A stretch of DNA of 64,000 nt from Amycolatopsis anabasis. GTDB taxonomy: Bacteria; Actinomycetota; Actinomycetes; Mycobacteriales; Pseudonocardiaceae. A program made the position numbers and the translations under genes. Below the pieces are notes generated by a model, which was not told the origin of the DNA, made no database searches, and worked only from the letters and a program-made list of their open reading frames with translations. The stretch is from contig NZ_VTHK01000001.1 in NCBI RefSeq assembly GCF_009765355.1, positions 310,001 to 374,000 on the forward strand. Direction: 5' to 3'. Positions 27,644-37,469 of this stretch are shown piece after piece (position 1 is the first letter of the stretch; each line of letters begins with the position of its first letter).

Positions 27644-28285
27644 ATGCGCGTACTCGTTGTCGACAACTACGACAGCTTCGTCTACAACCTGGTCCAGTAC
27701 CTCGCCCAGCTCGGCGCGGACTGCACGGTGTGGCGCAACGACGTCGTGGACCTCGACCGCGTCGGCGAGTTCGACGGCGTGCTGGTCTCGCCGGGGCCGG
27801 GCACGCCGGAACGGGCCGGGCAGAGCATGGACGTGGTCCGGCGCTGCGCGGACACCCGGACGCCGATGCTCGGAGTCTGCCTCGGGCACCAGGCCATCGG
27901 CGCGGTCTACGGCGCGACTGTGGACCGGGCGCACGAACTGCTGCACGGCAAGACCAGCAGCGTGCACCACACCGGCGCGGGCGTGCTGGCCGGGCTGCCC
28001 GATCCGTTCACCGCGACCCGCTACCACTCGCTGACCGTGCTGCCGGAGACGATTCCGGACGAGTTCGAGGTCACCGGGCGCACCGAATCCGGTGTGGTGA
28101 TGGGCATGCGGCACCGCGAACTGCCGATCGAGGGCGTCCAGTTCCACCCGGAGTCCGTGCTCACCGAGGGCGGCCACCGGATGCTGGCGAACTGGATGCG
28201 CTCCGCCGGGCACCCGGCCGAGGAGTCCACAGTGGACAACCTGGAGCGGGAGACCCGGGCTTTGCAGAAGTCCGCCGCGGCCTAG
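27644..28285 (+). CDS. pabA: aminodeoxychorismate/anthranilate synthase glutamine amidotransferase
   Basis: This 213-residue class I glutamine amidotransferase supplies ammonia for 4-amino-4-deoxychorismate (folate) or anthranilate (tryptophan) synthesis. Nucleophile C79 (GVCLGHQ) and the H168/E170 pair (QFHPES) are intact, and the oxyanion motif SPGPGTPE is present. It occupies the conserved slot of mycobacterial trpG before the pknB cluster. No component I is present, so the folate versus tryptophan role cannot be fixed. Confidence 0.93.
   Translation: MRVLVVDNYDSFVYNLVQYLAQLGADCTVWRNDVVDLDRVGEFDGVLVSPGPGTPERAGQSMDVVRRCADTRTPMLGVCLGHQAIGAVYGATVDRAHELLHGKTSSVHHTGAGVLAGLPDPFTATRYHSLTVLPETIPDEFEVTGRTESGVVMGMRHRELPIEGVQFHPESVLTEGGHRMLANWMRSAGHPAEESTVDNLERETRALQKSAAA
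28225..28237. repeat. 13-bp palindrome GTCCACAGTGGAC
   Basis: Perfect copy of the odd-length palindrome GTCCAC-W-GTGGAC, inside pabA. A one-mismatch copy (GTCTACTGTGGAC) is at 28564-28576 in the next gene. Confidence 0.6.
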
Positions 28286-29101
28286 ATGTTGCGCCTGCTG
28301 GGGGTGGGCAAGCGCTACCGGCGCGGCCCGGAGGTGCTGACCGGAGTCGATCTGGAGATCGGCGGCGGCCAGGTGATCGGAGTCGTCGGCGCCAACGGTT
28401 CGGGCAAGTCGACGCTGCTGCGGATCCTCGCCGGAGTTTCCCGGCCGACATCCGGAACCTTGAATGGTCGCCCCGCGATCGGTTACATGCCGGACCGGTT
28501 TCCCGCATCCACCCGGATGAGCGCGCTCGCCTACCTGCGCCACCTCGGCCGGATCAGCGGTCTGTCTACTGTGGACAAACAGGCCGCCGAACTGCTCGAG
28601 CGGCTCGCCCTGGTCGGCGGCCCGGGGGCGCCGCTGCGCCAGCTGTCCAAGGGAAACGCGCAGAAGGTGGGCCTCGCCCAGGCGCTGCTCGGCGATCCCG
28701 AACTGCTGGTGCTGGACGAACCGTGGTCGGGCCTGGACACCGCGGCGCACGGGGTGCTCGCCGAGATCCTCGCCGAAACCCGGGACCGCGGCGCGAGCGT
28801 GGTGTTCACCGACCACCGGCTCGAGGTGGCGCGCGAGCACGCGACCGCGGTGTTCGGGCTCGCCGGGGGCGTGCTGCGCCCGGAGCACACCGCCCCGGAA
28901 GACCCCGGGCCGCGGGCGCGGATCGTGCTGCGCGGTCCCGGCGCCGGGGACTGGCGCGCCGAACCGGGTGTCGCGCTGGTGACCGCGGACGGCGACCGGG
29001 TCGAACTCGCGGTCGCCGCGTCCCGCTGCGACGCGGTGCTGCTGTCCGCCCTGCGCCGCGGCTGGTCCGTGGCATCCGTCGACACTCCGGTAAACCGATG
29101 A
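28286..29101 (+). CDS. ABC transporter ATP-binding protein
   Basis: This 271-residue ABC ATPase has Walker A GANGSGKS (35-42), a signature-like LSKGNAQKV, Walker B LLVLDEPWSGLD and an H-loop TDHR. It begins directly after the pabA stop and overlaps the next membrane-protein gene (ATGA). It pairs with that protein to form an exporter of the ABC-2/CcmA-like kind. The substrate is unknown. The cassette interrupts the usual pabA-pknB adjacency seen in mycobacteria. Confidence 0.9.
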   Translation: MLRLLGVGKRYRRGPEVLTGVDLEIGGGQVIGVVGANGSGKSTLLRILAGVSRPTSGTLNGRPAIGYMPDRFPASTRMSALAYLRHLGRISGLSTVDKQAAELLERLALVGGPGAPLRQLSKGNAQKVGLAQALLGDPELLVLDEPWSGLDTAAHGVLAEILAETRDRGASVVFTDHRLEVAREHATAVFGLAGGVLRPEHTAPEDPGPRARIVLRGPGAGDWRAEPGVALVTADGDRVELAVAASRCDAVLLSALRRGWSVASVDTPVNR

Positions 29102-29733
29102 TCCGCTACCAGCTAGCCCTCCTCGGCCACTCGCAGCGATACCTCCCACCGCTGCTGGCGTACCTCGGCCTGCTCGCCGTGCTGTTCAACGAACGCGACT
29201 CCCCGGCGCCGCCGGAGTTCGCGGTCAGCGCCGGAGCCCTGACCGTGGTCGCGTGCTGGCTGACCATCGCGCTCGTCGACGCCGAGGACCCGGTGCAGCG
29301 CCTGATCACGCTCGCCCACGCGCGCCGGGTGTCCGCGGTGCTCGGCGGCGTGGTCGCGGCGGTGCTGGCGTGTTCGGCCGGGCTGACCGCGCTGGTGCTG
29401 GCCTGGTCGCTGGTCACCCACGGCGCGGTCCCGGGCGCGGAACTCGGGTTCGGCGCGCTGGCGCACCTGGCGTGCGCCGGGACGGGCATCGCGATCGGCC
29501 TGCCCTGCTCGCGCCTGCTGGTCGCGCGCGCCGGGTGGACGGTCATCGGCGCGCTCCTCGCGCTCGCCGTGGTGGTCCTGGCCCGGCCGATCCCCTTGGT
29601 GAACCCGATGCTGCGGACGCTGGCGGCGGACGAGAGCATGTCCGGCGCAGTCCTGCTCGGTGCCGCCGTGTCGGCGCTCGTGCTGGCCGCCAGTGCGGTC
29701 CTGGTCGGCGTTCTGGTCCAGCGGCGGAGCTGA
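29098..29733 (+). CDS. ABC transporter membrane protein
   Basis: This 211-residue hydrophobic protein has six predicted helices (for example YLGLLAVLFN, VSAVLGGVVAAVLACSAGLTALVLAW and GAVLLGAAVSALVLAASAVLVGVLV). It overlaps the ATPase gene by four bases, so it is the likely permease partner. No specific family motif is recognised. A strong terminator follows 26 bases downstream. Confidence 0.78.
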   Translation: MIRYQLALLGHSQRYLPPLLAYLGLLAVLFNERDSPAPPEFAVSAGALTVVACWLTIALVDAEDPVQRLITLAHARRVSAVLGGVVAAVLACSAGLTALVLAWSLVTHGAVPGAELGFGALAHLACAGTGIAIGLPCSRLLVARAGWTVIGALLALAVVVLARPIPLVNPMLRTLAADESMSGAVLLGAAVSALVLAASAVLVGVLVQRRS

Positions 29734-29759
29734 GCACCCCCGACGAAACCGGACCGTTA

Positions 29760-29802
29760 CGCGAAAAGCCGCGCACCTCCAACGGGTGCGCGGCTTTTCG
29801 CG
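29760..29802. terminator. bidirectional terminator before pknB end
   Basis: CGCGAAAAGCCGCGCACC-tccaac-GGGTGCGCGGCTTTTCGCG is an almost perfect long inverted repeat with A and T runs. It lies between the convergent ABC cassette and the pknB operon and serves both. Confidence 0.92.
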
Positions 29803-29813
29803 TAGCTGCCGGA

Positions 29814-31784
29814 TCAGCCCGGGGGCAGGCCCGGGATGCCGATCGAGGACGGTGGCGTGGTCGCGTTGCCCTTCTCCCCGATGAACAGCACGATCGGCTG
29901 GTCCTTGGGGATCTTGGCGCCCTTCTGCGGGTTGGTGTTGGTCACCTTGTCGACCTGCGAGTTGTCGGTGACCTTTTCCGCCTGTGTGCTGGCGTTGCCG
30001 GTCCAGCCCAGGTCGCGCAGCGCGGACAGCGCCTGGTCTTCGGTCATGCCGATCAGCGAAGGCATGTCGATCAGCTGCTTGTTGCCCTTCGACACCTCGA
30101 GCGTGACCTTCGAACCCTCGGCGACACTGCCGCCGTTCGGGGTCTGCCGGACCACCTGGTCCTTCGGCTGGTCGGAGTCGACATCCTTGCGGGTCACCTG
30201 CAGGTTGAGCGCCTTGAGCCCGGCCGACGCCTCGGCGAAGGTCTTGCCCTCGTAGTTGGTGACCTGGACCATGTTCGGCGTCTTGCCGACGGTGATCTTG
30301 ACCGAGGTGCCCTCGTCGACCTTGTTGCCGGCGGTCGGGCTCTGCTTGATCACCTTGCCGTACTGGCTCTGGTCGCTGACCTCGACCTCCTCGATGTTCG
30401 TGTCGAGCGTCAGGTTCGCGTTCTTGAGCGTCCCCTCGGCGTCTTCGCGGGTCCTGCCGACCAGATCCGGCACGGACGTCTGCTGGGGTTTGGCGCCTAC
30501 CCTGAGGGTTACTTGCTGGCTGGTCGGGATCTGCGTGTCCCGCTTCGGATCGGTCTCGATGACCTTTCCGATGGAATCGGACGGGCAGGTCCAGCCGCCT
30601 TCGGCCTTCTGGCGGCAGGGGACGGTCTCGATCTTCGGCTTGCCGAAGCCCATCTGGATGAGCTGGCTCTCCGCCTGCGCCTGCAACTGCCCCACGAGAT
30701 TGGGCATGGCCACGGTGTCGGGTTTGCTGTTGAACGCCCCGGCCAGCCACATGACCATCGCTACCGCGGCGATGCCGAGCACCACCAGGACCGCCGCGAG
30801 GCGGGTGCGGCGCTTGCGCTTCTGCCGCGCCTCCTCCTCGGGGTCGTAGAGATCGTCGGCGTATTCGTCGGCCTGCTGGCGCCGGTTGCTGTCCATCAGC
30901 TGCGTGCGCTCGTCGTCGGCCATCACCATCGGGGCCGAGGGGCGCTGGCCGGACAGCGTGCGCACCAGGTCCGAACGCATCTCGGCGGCCGACTGGTACC
31001 GGTTGGCCGGTCCCTTGGCCAGCGCCTTGAGCACCACCGCGTCCAGTTCCGGGGAGACCGCCGGGTTCACCGTGGACGGGGCGTGCGGATCCTCCCGCAC
31101 GTGCTGGTAGGCGACCGCGACCGGCGAATCGCCGGTGAACGGGGGCTCGCCGGTGACCAGCTCGTAGAGCACGCAACCGGCGGCGTAGACGTCGCTGCGC
31201 GCGTCGACCGCCTCGCCGCGGGCCTGCTCCGGCGACAGGTACTGCGCGGTCCCTATCACCGCCGCGGTCTGCGTCATCGCGGACTGGCCGTCGTGCATGG
31301 CCCGGGCGATGCCGAAGTCCATCACCTTGACGGCGCCGTTCTTCGTGATCATCACGTTGGCCGGTTTGACGTCCCGGTGCACGATCCCGTGCCGGTGCGA
31401 GAAGTCCAGCGCCGCGCAGACGTCCGCCATGACCTCCATGGCGCGCTTCTGCGACATCGGGCCCTCGGTCTTGACGATGTCGCGCAGCGTCCGGCCCTCG
31501 ACGTACTCCATGACGATGTAGGGCAGCGGACCGTACTCGGTCTGCGCCTCGCCGGTGTCGTACACGGCGACGATCGCCGGGTGGTTCAGCGCGGCCGCGT
31601 TCTGCGCTTCGCGGCGGAACCGTTCCTGGAACTGGGGGTCCCGGGCCAGGTCGGCACGCAGGATCTTCACCGCGACCTCGCGCCCCAGGCGGACGTCGTG
31701 GCCGTGGTGGACCTCGGACATGCCTCCGTAGCCGAGCGTGTCGCCCAGCTCGTAGCGGTTGGAGAGCAGTCTGGGTGTGCTCAT
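29814..31784 (-). CDS. pknB: Ser/Thr protein kinase PknB with PASTA repeats
   Basis: This 656-residue receptor kinase controls growth and septal peptidoglycan synthesis. The kinase domain (1-275) has K40, HRD at 136-138, DFG at 156-158 and activation-loop T171/T173. A juxtamembrane linker and one membrane helix (about 329-350) follow. Four extracellular PASTA domains (357-640) bind muropeptides or lipid II. The first PASTA holds an insert with two cysteines. ATG 31784 overlaps the pknA stop (ATGA) and is preferred to TTG 31811. It is the last gene of the fhaA-pknB operon. Confidence 0.97.
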   Translation of the reverse strand: MSTPRLLSNRYELGDTLGYGGMSEVHHGHDVRLGREVAVKILRADLARDPQFQERFRREAQNAAALNHPAIVAVYDTGEAQTEYGPLPYIVMEYVEGRTLRDIVKTEGPMSQKRAMEVMADVCAALDFSHRHGIVHRDVKPANVMITKNGAVKVMDFGIARAMHDGQSAMTQTAAVIGTAQYLSPEQARGEAVDARSDVYAAGCVLYELVTGEPPFTGDSPVAVAYQHVREDPHAPSTVNPAVSPELDAVVLKALAKGPANRYQSAAEMRSDLVRTLSGQRPSAPMVMADDERTQLMDSNRRQQADEYADDLYDPEEEARQKRKRRTRLAAVLVVLGIAAVAMVMWLAGAFNSKPDTVAMPNLVGQLQAQAESQLIQMGFGKPKIETVPCRQKAEGGWTCPSDSIGKVIETDPKRDTQIPTSQQVTLRVGAKPQQTSVPDLVGRTREDAEGTLKNANLTLDTNIEEVEVSDQSQYGKVIKQSPTAGNKVDEGTSVKITVGKTPNMVQVTNYEGKTFAEASAGLKALNLQVTRKDVDSDQPKDQVVRQTPNGGSVAEGSKVTLEVSKGNKQLIDMPSLIGMTEDQALSALRDLGWTGNASTQAEKVTDNSQVDKVTNTNPQKGAKIPKDQPIVLFIGEKGNATTPPSSIGIPGLPPG

Positions 31785-33139
31785 CGCGAGATGCCGTTCC
31801 GTTCCGTCCAAGGTGTGCTCATCATGCCTTGTAGCCCGTTGCCTGTGGCTGAAGACGGGCCCGTGCCGGGTGAGTCTTCGGTGACATCGCCCGGTTGCCG
31901 CAGTGTGGTGTGGCCGGGCGGGCCGTCCGTCGGCTCGGCCGGGCGGGTCGACCGTTCGGGCACCGGTCGCAGGGCCGGTTCACTGGTCTGGCCACCCGGC
32001 TCGGTGCTGTTGGTGCCGACCTGGCCGGGGTGTCCGCCGTTGGTCGAACTCAGCAGCCGCGGCACGATCAGCAGCGCCGCCACGATCAGTCCGGCCACCA
32101 CGATCGCCACCACGACCCACAGCACGGTGTGGTTGCGGCGGCGCGGGGGCGCCACGTTCATCCCGGTGTGCGGCGGGTGCATTCCGGGCGGGGCGACGGG
32201 CGCCATCGCCGGATGCGATCCCGGGCCGACCGGGGTCATCGGGTTGTTCGGCGGCATCATCGGGCCCGGGGCGTACGCCGCGTTCAGCAGCCCGGCGGGT
32301 GTCGGCAGGGGGTGGCCCGCGCGCACCGCGGTGACCGCGTTCGCGAACTCGCCGCCGGTGGCGTAGCGCTGCCGCGGGTCCTTGACCAGGGTCGCCTCGA
32401 TCAGCGCCCGGGCGCCCGGCGGAACGTCCGGCGGCAGCGGCGGCGGCATGTCGCGGATGTGCATCATCGCCACGGTCACCGCGTTGTCGGACAGGAACGG
32501 CCGGTAGCCGGTGAGGCATTCGTACCCGCACACCGCGAGCGAGTAGACGTCGCTGGCCGGTTCGGCGTCCTGCCCGAGCGCCTGCTCCGGCGCGATGTAG
32601 TGCGCGGTGCCCATCACCATGCCGGACCGGGTCACCGGCGCGGCGTCGCGGGCCTTGGCCACGCCGAAGTCGGTGATCTTCACCTGACCGGCCGGGGTGA
32701 CCAGGATGTTGCCGGGCTTCACGTCGCGGTGCACCAGGCCGCGTTCGTGCGCGGCCTGCAGGGCGTTTCCGGCCTGCTCCAGGATGTCCAGCGTGCGCTC
32801 GGCGTTCAACCGGCCCTCGCGCGCCAGGATCCCGGCCAGCGGCTCGCCCTCGACCAGTTCCATCACCAGGTAGGCGATGGACAGCTCGTCCGCCACCGTC
32901 TCGCCGTAGTCGTGCACGCCGGCGATGCCGGGGTGGTTGAGCGATGCCGTGGTGCGGGCCTCGGTCCGGAAGCGGTGCAGGAACTCGGCGTCACCGGAAA
33001 GCTCGGCCTTGAGCACCTTCACCGCGACGGTACGGTCCAGCCGCGTGTCGTTGGCCTGCCAGACCTCGCCCATCCCGCCGACGGCGATCCGGCTCGCCAG
33101 CCGATAACGATCGGCAAGCAGCTGACCCGTGGAGAGCAT
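31781..33139 (-). CDS. pknA: Ser/Thr protein kinase PknA
   Basis: This 452-residue membrane kinase has K41 in VAVKVL, HRD at 137-139 and DFG at 157-159, then a Pro/Gly/Met-rich linker. One membrane helix ([21 protein letters not shown]) leads to a Pro/Thr-rich outer tail without PASTA domains. PknA homologues act with PknB on division and cell-shape proteins. It lies three bases after pbpA and overlaps pknB by four bases. Confidence 0.96.
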   Translation of the reverse strand: MLSTGQLLADRYRLASRIAVGGMGEVWQANDTRLDRTVAVKVLKAELSGDAEFLHRFRTEARTTASLNHPGIAGVHDYGETVADELSIAYLVMELVEGEPLAGILAREGRLNAERTLDILEQAGNALQAAHERGLVHRDVKPGNILVTPAGQVKITDFGVAKARDAAPVTRSGMVMGTAHYIAPEQALGQDAEPASDVYSLAVCGYECLTGYRPFLSDNAVTVAMMHIRDMPPPLPPDVPPGARALIEATLVKDPRQRYATGGEFANAVTAVRAGHPLPTPAGLLNAAYAPGPMMPPNNPMTPVGPGSHPAMAPVAPPGMHPPHTGMNVAPPRRRNHTVLWVVVAIVVAGLIVAALLIVPRLLSSTNGGHPGQVGTNSTEPGGQTSEPALRPVPERSTRPAEPTDGPPGHTTLRQPGDVTEDSPGTGPSSATGNGLQGMMSTPWTERNGISR

Positions 33140-33142
33140 CCG

Positions 33143-34615
33143 CTATCCACCCCCGAGCGCCGCGTTGATCGCGGCCCGGCCGATTTCCGCGGCCACGGTC
33201 CCACCGGTGGCCTCCAGGCCGCGGTTGCCGCCGGACTCGACGATCACCGCGACGGCGACCTTCGGGTCCTCGGCCGGGGCGAACCCGGTGTACCAGGCGT
33301 GCGGGGCGGTGTTCTTCGGGTCGTTGCTGTGCTCGGCGGTGCCGGTCTTGGACGCGATGGTCAGGTCGCCGCGCTTGCCGCCGCCCTTGGTGTTCGCCTC
33401 GGAGGCGATCATCAGGTCCTTGAGGATCTTCGCGTTCTCCGGGGACAGCGCCGGGTCGCCGGTCAGCTGCTCGGGGCCGAAGGTCTCGATGTCGGACAGG
33501 TCCGGCGCCAGCAGTTTCTTGACCAGGTACGGCTTCATCGCGATACCGCCGTTGGCGACGGTCGCGGCCAGCAGGCAGTCCTGCAGCGGGGTCAGCCGCA
33601 CGTCCCGCTGCCCGATGCCGCTCTGGAACAGCTGCGGCTGACCGGCGAGGTCGCCCAGGCCGGAGGTGGCCACCCGCATCGGCACGGTCAGATCGGTCTT
33701 GCCGATGCCGAAGTTGGCCGCGGTGCGGCTCAGCTTGTCCTTGCCGAGCGCCCCGGCGAGTTCGGCGAACGGCACGTTGCACGAGTGCGCCAGCGCGTCC
33801 TTGAACGTGGTGCCCTGGCAGGCGGCGCCGCCGTAGTTCTCCAGGGTCACGTTCGTGCCGGGCAGCTTCACGTTGGGCGCGGTGTTGATCGGGGTGTCCG
33901 GTTTGACCAGGCCGTTCTCCAGGCCGGCCGCCGCGGTGACCAGCTTGAACGTCGAACCCGGCGGGTAGGTCTCCTGGATCGCGCGGTTCAGCATCGGCTT
34001 GTTCGGGTCCTGGTCGAACCCGGACCACGCCTGCCCCTGCGCCTTGCCGTCGTGCGAGGCGAGCTTGTTCGGGTCGTAGGACGGGGTGGACACCATGCCC
34101 AGGATCGCGCCGGTCTTCGGGTCCATCGCCACGACCGAACCGGTGTAGCCGCGTTTGGTCATCAGGTCGTAGGCCGCCTGCTGCACCTTCGGCACGATGC
34201 TCAGCTGCACGTTCCCGCCGCGCGGGTCCCGGCCGGTGATCATGTCCGACAGGCGGCGCACGAGCAGCCGCGGATCCGAGCCGTTGAGCACCTCGTCTTC
34301 GGCGCGTTCCATGCCGCCCGCGCCGTAGCGCACCGAGTAGTACCCGGTGACCGGCGCGTACAGCGGGCCGTTCACGTAGGTGCGGGTGAACTTGTACCGG
34401 TCGTTCGAGGGGTCGACCCCGGCCAGCACCTGCCCGCCGACCTCGGTGACGATCTGGCCGCGCTGGCGGGCGTACTCGTCGTAGAGCACCCGCAGGTTGC
34501 GGCCGTCGGTGCGGTAGTCGTCCGCCTTGACCATCTGGATGTAGGTCACGTTCGCGAGCAGCAGCACCACCATGACCAGCATGGTGACGCCGACCCTGCG
34601 CAGTGGCGTGTTCAT
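33143..34615 (-). CDS. pbpA: penicillin-binding protein PbpA (class B)
   Basis: This 490-residue monofunctional transpeptidase has an N-terminal signal anchor (VTMLVMVVLLLANVTYI) and a dimerisation region. The catalytic domain has nucleophile S221 with K224 (STFK), SCN at 278-280 and KTG at 423-425. It cross-links peptidoglycan with RodA as partner. The ATG at 34615 overlaps the rodA stop (ATGA). Confidence 0.97.
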   Translation of the reverse strand: MNTPLRRVGVTMLVMVVLLLANVTYIQMVKADDYRTDGRNLRVLYDEYARQRGQIVTEVGGQVLAGVDPSNDRYKFTRTYVNGPLYAPVTGYYSVRYGAGGMERAEDEVLNGSDPRLLVRRLSDMITGRDPRGGNVQLSIVPKVQQAAYDLMTKRGYTGSVVAMDPKTGAILGMVSTPSYDPNKLASHDGKAQGQAWSGFDQDPNKPMLNRAIQETYPPGSTFKLVTAAAGLENGLVKPDTPINTAPNVKLPGTNVTLENYGGAACQGTTFKDALAHSCNVPFAELAGALGKDKLSRTAANFGIGKTDLTVPMRVATSGLGDLAGQPQLFQSGIGQRDVRLTPLQDCLLAATVANGGIAMKPYLVKKLLAPDLSDIETFGPEQLTGDPALSPENAKILKDLMIASEANTKGGGKRGDLTIASKTGTAEHSNDPKNTAPHAWYTGFAPAEDPKVAVAVIVESGGNRGLEATGGTVAAEIGRAAINAALGGG

Positions 34616-36087
34616 CCGGCACTCCCCCCGGTCGCCTCCGGGCGCTGCACCATCACCGTGTGCGCCTCGGCCAGCGGCGCCTGCTTCTGCTGTTTCGGCT
34701 TCGACGGCTGCGCGGGACGCCGCGCCGCGTCGGAGATCCGCAGCAGCAGCGCCACCAGGATGTAGTTGGCCAGCAACGAGGAACCGCCGTAGGAGAGGAA
34801 CGGTGTGGTGATACCGGTCATCGGGATCAGCTTGGTCACCCCGCCGACGATCACGAACACCTGCAGGACGATGGAGAACGCCAGCCCGCCGCCGAGCAGC
34901 TTGCCGAAGGTGTCCCGGACCGCGAGCGCGCTGCGCATGCCGCGCAGCGCCAGGATCGTGTACACGACCAGCATGGCGGCCAGCCCGATGAAGCCGATCT
35001 CCTCGCCGAAGGCCGCGGTGATGAAGTCGGTGTTGGCCGCGGGCACGATGTCCGGCCGGCCCGCGCCGAGCCCGGTGCCGCCCATCCCGCCGGTGCCGAG
35101 GCCGAACAGCGTCTGGACGATCTGGTACCCGCCCCGGTCCGCGTCGGCGAACGGGTCGATCCAGTTGTGCACCCGGGTCTGCACGTGGGTGAACAGGTTG
35201 TAGGCGATCACGCAGCCGCCGACGAAGAGGCCGAGCCCGAGGATCACCCAGACGACCCGTTCGGTCGCCACGTACAGCAGCATCAGCACCACGCCGAAGA
35301 ACAGCAACGAGGTGCCGAGGTCCTTCTCGAAGACCAGGATGCCGAGGCAGGCGCCGGCCGCGATGAGCAGCGGGCCGAGGTCGCGGGCCCGCGGCAGTTC
35401 CAAGCCGAGCACCTTCTTGCCCGCCGTCATGAAGATGTCCCGTTTGGACACCAGGAACGACGCGAAGAAGATCATCAACAGGATCTTGGCGAACTCACCG
35501 GGCTGGATCCCGGTGACGCCGGGGATCTTGATCCACACCTTGGCGCCGCCCGCCTCGGACAGCGAACTCGGCAGCACCGCGGGCAGGGCGAGCGCGATGA
35601 TGCCGATCAGGCCGCCGGTGTAGCCGTAGCGGGTGAGCGTGCGGTGGTCGGAGACCACGATCAGCACGACGAGGAAGAACACCAGCGCGAGCGCGGTGAA
35701 CAGCACCTGTTTCGGCCAGGCCGCGGAGTAGTCGTCGCCGTTCTGCGTCGCGCGGTCGGCCAGCGCCAGGTCGATCCGGTAGATCATCACCAGGCCGAGG
35801 CCGTTGAGCAGCGCGACGCACGGCAGGATCAACGGGTCGGCGTAGGGCGCCCAGCGGCGCACCGCCCAGTGCGCGAGGCCGAACATGGCCAGATAGGCCA
35901 GGCCCAGCCAGATGATCGACGAGGTGAGCTCCTGCTCCTGGTTGGCTTCCACCAGCACCAGGGCGATCGTCACGATGAACGCGGCGAACGCGAGCATCAG
36001 CAGTTCGGTGCCGCGGCGGGTGGGGAGTTCGCGCGGTGGGTTGGTCTGGTACTGGCTGGCCAGCGAGTCCGGGATGGGCTGGCCCAT
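34612..36087 (-). CDS. rodA: FtsW/RodA/SpoVE family glycosyltransferase RodA
   Basis: This 491-residue SEDS protein has about 12 membrane helices and polymerises lipid II glycan strands with its class B PBP. Signatures include PGEFAKILLMIFFASFL, FEKDLGTSLLFFGV and the C-terminal PMTGITTPFLSYGGSSLLANY. It overlaps pstP by one base upstream and pbpA by four downstream. Confidence 0.97.
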   Translation of the reverse strand: MGQPIPDSLASQYQTNPPRELPTRRGTELLMLAFAAFIVTIALVLVEANQEQELTSSIIWLGLAYLAMFGLAHWAVRRWAPYADPLILPCVALLNGLGLVMIYRIDLALADRATQNGDDYSAAWPKQVLFTALALVFFLVVLIVVSDHRTLTRYGYTGGLIGIIALALPAVLPSSLSEAGGAKVWIKIPGVTGIQPGEFAKILLMIFFASFLVSKRDIFMTAGKKVLGLELPRARDLGPLLIAAGACLGILVFEKDLGTSLLFFGVVLMLLYVATERVVWVILGLGLFVGGCVIAYNLFTHVQTRVHNWIDPFADADRGGYQIVQTLFGLGTGGMGGTGLGAGRPDIVPAANTDFITAAFGEEIGFIGLAAMLVVYTILALRGMRSALAVRDTFGKLLGGGLAFSIVLQVFVIVGGVTKLIPMTGITTPFLSYGGSSLLANYILVALLLRISDAARRPAQPSKPKQQKQAPLAEAHTVMVQRPEATGGSAG

Positions 36088-37469
36088 CAGCGACCGCCAC
36101 CCGTGCCGGGCGTCTGGCCGCAGTCCCCTCCTGGCTGCTGCTGGGGCGCGGGCGGTGCGCTGCTCGCGTCACTGGGATTGGCGAACCCGTCGCCCGGGAC
36201 GCCCGGCGGCGGGGAGCTCGGCGGAGTGGTTTCCTGCTGCGGAGCGCAGTCGAGCACGTTGTTCTTGCGCAGGGTGCTGATGTAGTCCCGGGCCTGGTTC
36301 AGGTCGTCGCGCTTGACGCCGTTGCCGACCGCGGTGCGCGCGGTCTCCTGCAACTGGCTGACCAGCAGCGGTTTGCACAGGGTCATCCCTGGTGCGCAGG
36401 AACCTTCGGCCTGCTGGTGCAGATCGATGCCGAGGATGCTGCCGGGAACGCCGCGGAAGACGACCACCTCGTCGTTCGCGCCCTTGCCCACGTAGTACTG
36501 GCTGAGCACGAAGTAGCGGGTGGTGATACCGGCCGCGGCCAGCACGACGAGCGCCAGGAAGATGCCGACCAGCCAGCGGAACCGCTTACGGCGTTTGGCT
36601 TTTGGGTCCGGCTGCGGCTCGATCTGCTCGGGCCGGGGCGCCGGGGGCGGCGCGGTGAGCGCGCGGGCCCGGGCCGCGGGGGAGTCGCCCTGGTGCTGTT
36701 CGTCGCTGCCGTCGCCCGCGGCGCCGCCGACGATCGGCGCGTCCTCGCCGAAGTCCACGTCCACCACGTCGGCGACGATCACCGTGACGTTGTCCGTGCC
36801 GCCGCCCTTGAGCGCCAGCTCGATCATCCGGTCCGCGCAGTCCTGCGGATCGGGGATCTGGATCGCCTCGGCGAGGGTCTCGTTGCTGACCATGCCGGAC
36901 AGCCCGTCCGAGCAGATCAGGTAGCGGTCGCCGGCGCGGGCCTCGCGCACGGTCAGGCTCGGTTCGACCTCGTGCCCGGTCAACGCCTTGAGCAGCAGCG
37001 AACGCTGCGGGTGGGTCGCCGCCTCGGCCTCGGTGATCCGGCCCTGCTCGAGCAGCTCGTTGACGAAGCTGTCGTCGCGGGTGATCTGGGTGAACTGGCC
37101 ACCCCGGTAGAGGTAGGCGCGGGAGTCGCCGACGTGGACCATGCCCAGGCGCGAACCGGAGAACAGCACCGCGGTGAGCGTGGTGCCCATCCCGTCGAGG
37201 TCCGGGTCGTTGGCCACCAGTTCGGCGATCGCGCCGTTCCCGTTGGCCACCGCTTCGCGGAGCTGGGAAAGCAGATCGTCGCCGGGTTCGTCGTCGTCGA
37301 GCGGGGCGAGGGACGCGATGACCACCTTGCTGGCCACCTCACCGGCGGCATGACCGCCCATGCCGTCGGCGAGTGCGAGCAGGCGGGGACCCGCGTACAC
37401 CGAGTCCTGGTTGCTCGAACGCACCAGGCCACGGTCGCTGCGGGCCGCGTAGCGAAGGACGAGTGTCAT
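36087..37469 (-). CDS. pstP: PP2C-family Ser/Thr phosphatase PstP
   Basis: This 460-residue phosphatase reverses phosphorylation by PknA and PknB. The cytosolic PP2C domain (1-240) has the metal-binding set including D35 (LALADGMGGHAAGEV), VGDSRAYLYR, CSDGLSGMV and GGTDNVTVIVADV. A charged linker and one membrane helix (FRWLVGIFLALVVLAAAGI) lead to an extracellular domain of about 150 residues with two C-rich spots and a Pro-rich end. It is coupled to fhaB and rodA by overlaps. Confidence 0.96.
   Translation of the reverse strand: MTLVLRYAARSDRGLVRSSNQDSVYAGPRLLALADGMGGHAAGEVASKVVIASLAPLDDDEPGDDLLSQLREAVANGNGAIAELVANDPDLDGMGTTLTAVLFSGSRLGMVHVGDSRAYLYRGGQFTQITRDDSFVNELLEQGRITEAEAATHPQRSLLLKALTGHEVEPSLTVREARAGDRYLICSDGLSGMVSNETLAEAIQIPDPQDCADRMIELALKGGGTDNVTVIVADVVDVDFGEDAPIVGGAAGDGSDEQHQGDSPAARARALTAPPPAPRPEQIEPQPDPKAKRRKRFRWLVGIFLALVVLAAAGITTRYFVLSQYYVGKGANDEVVVFRGVPGSILGIDLHQQAEGSCAPGMTLCKPLLVSQLQETARTAVGNGVKRDDLNQARDYISTLRKNNVLDCAPQQETTPPSSPPPGVPGDGFANPSDASSAPPAPQQQPGGDCGQTPGTGGGR

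Noticed and set aside
25880..29149. 1089-residue minus-strand ORF across fprA, pabA and the ABC gene
   Set aside because: It crosses several recognised genes and has no conserved domain.
29253..32366. 1037-residue plus-strand ORF opposite pknB and pknA
   Set aside because: Antisense shadow of two clear kinases.
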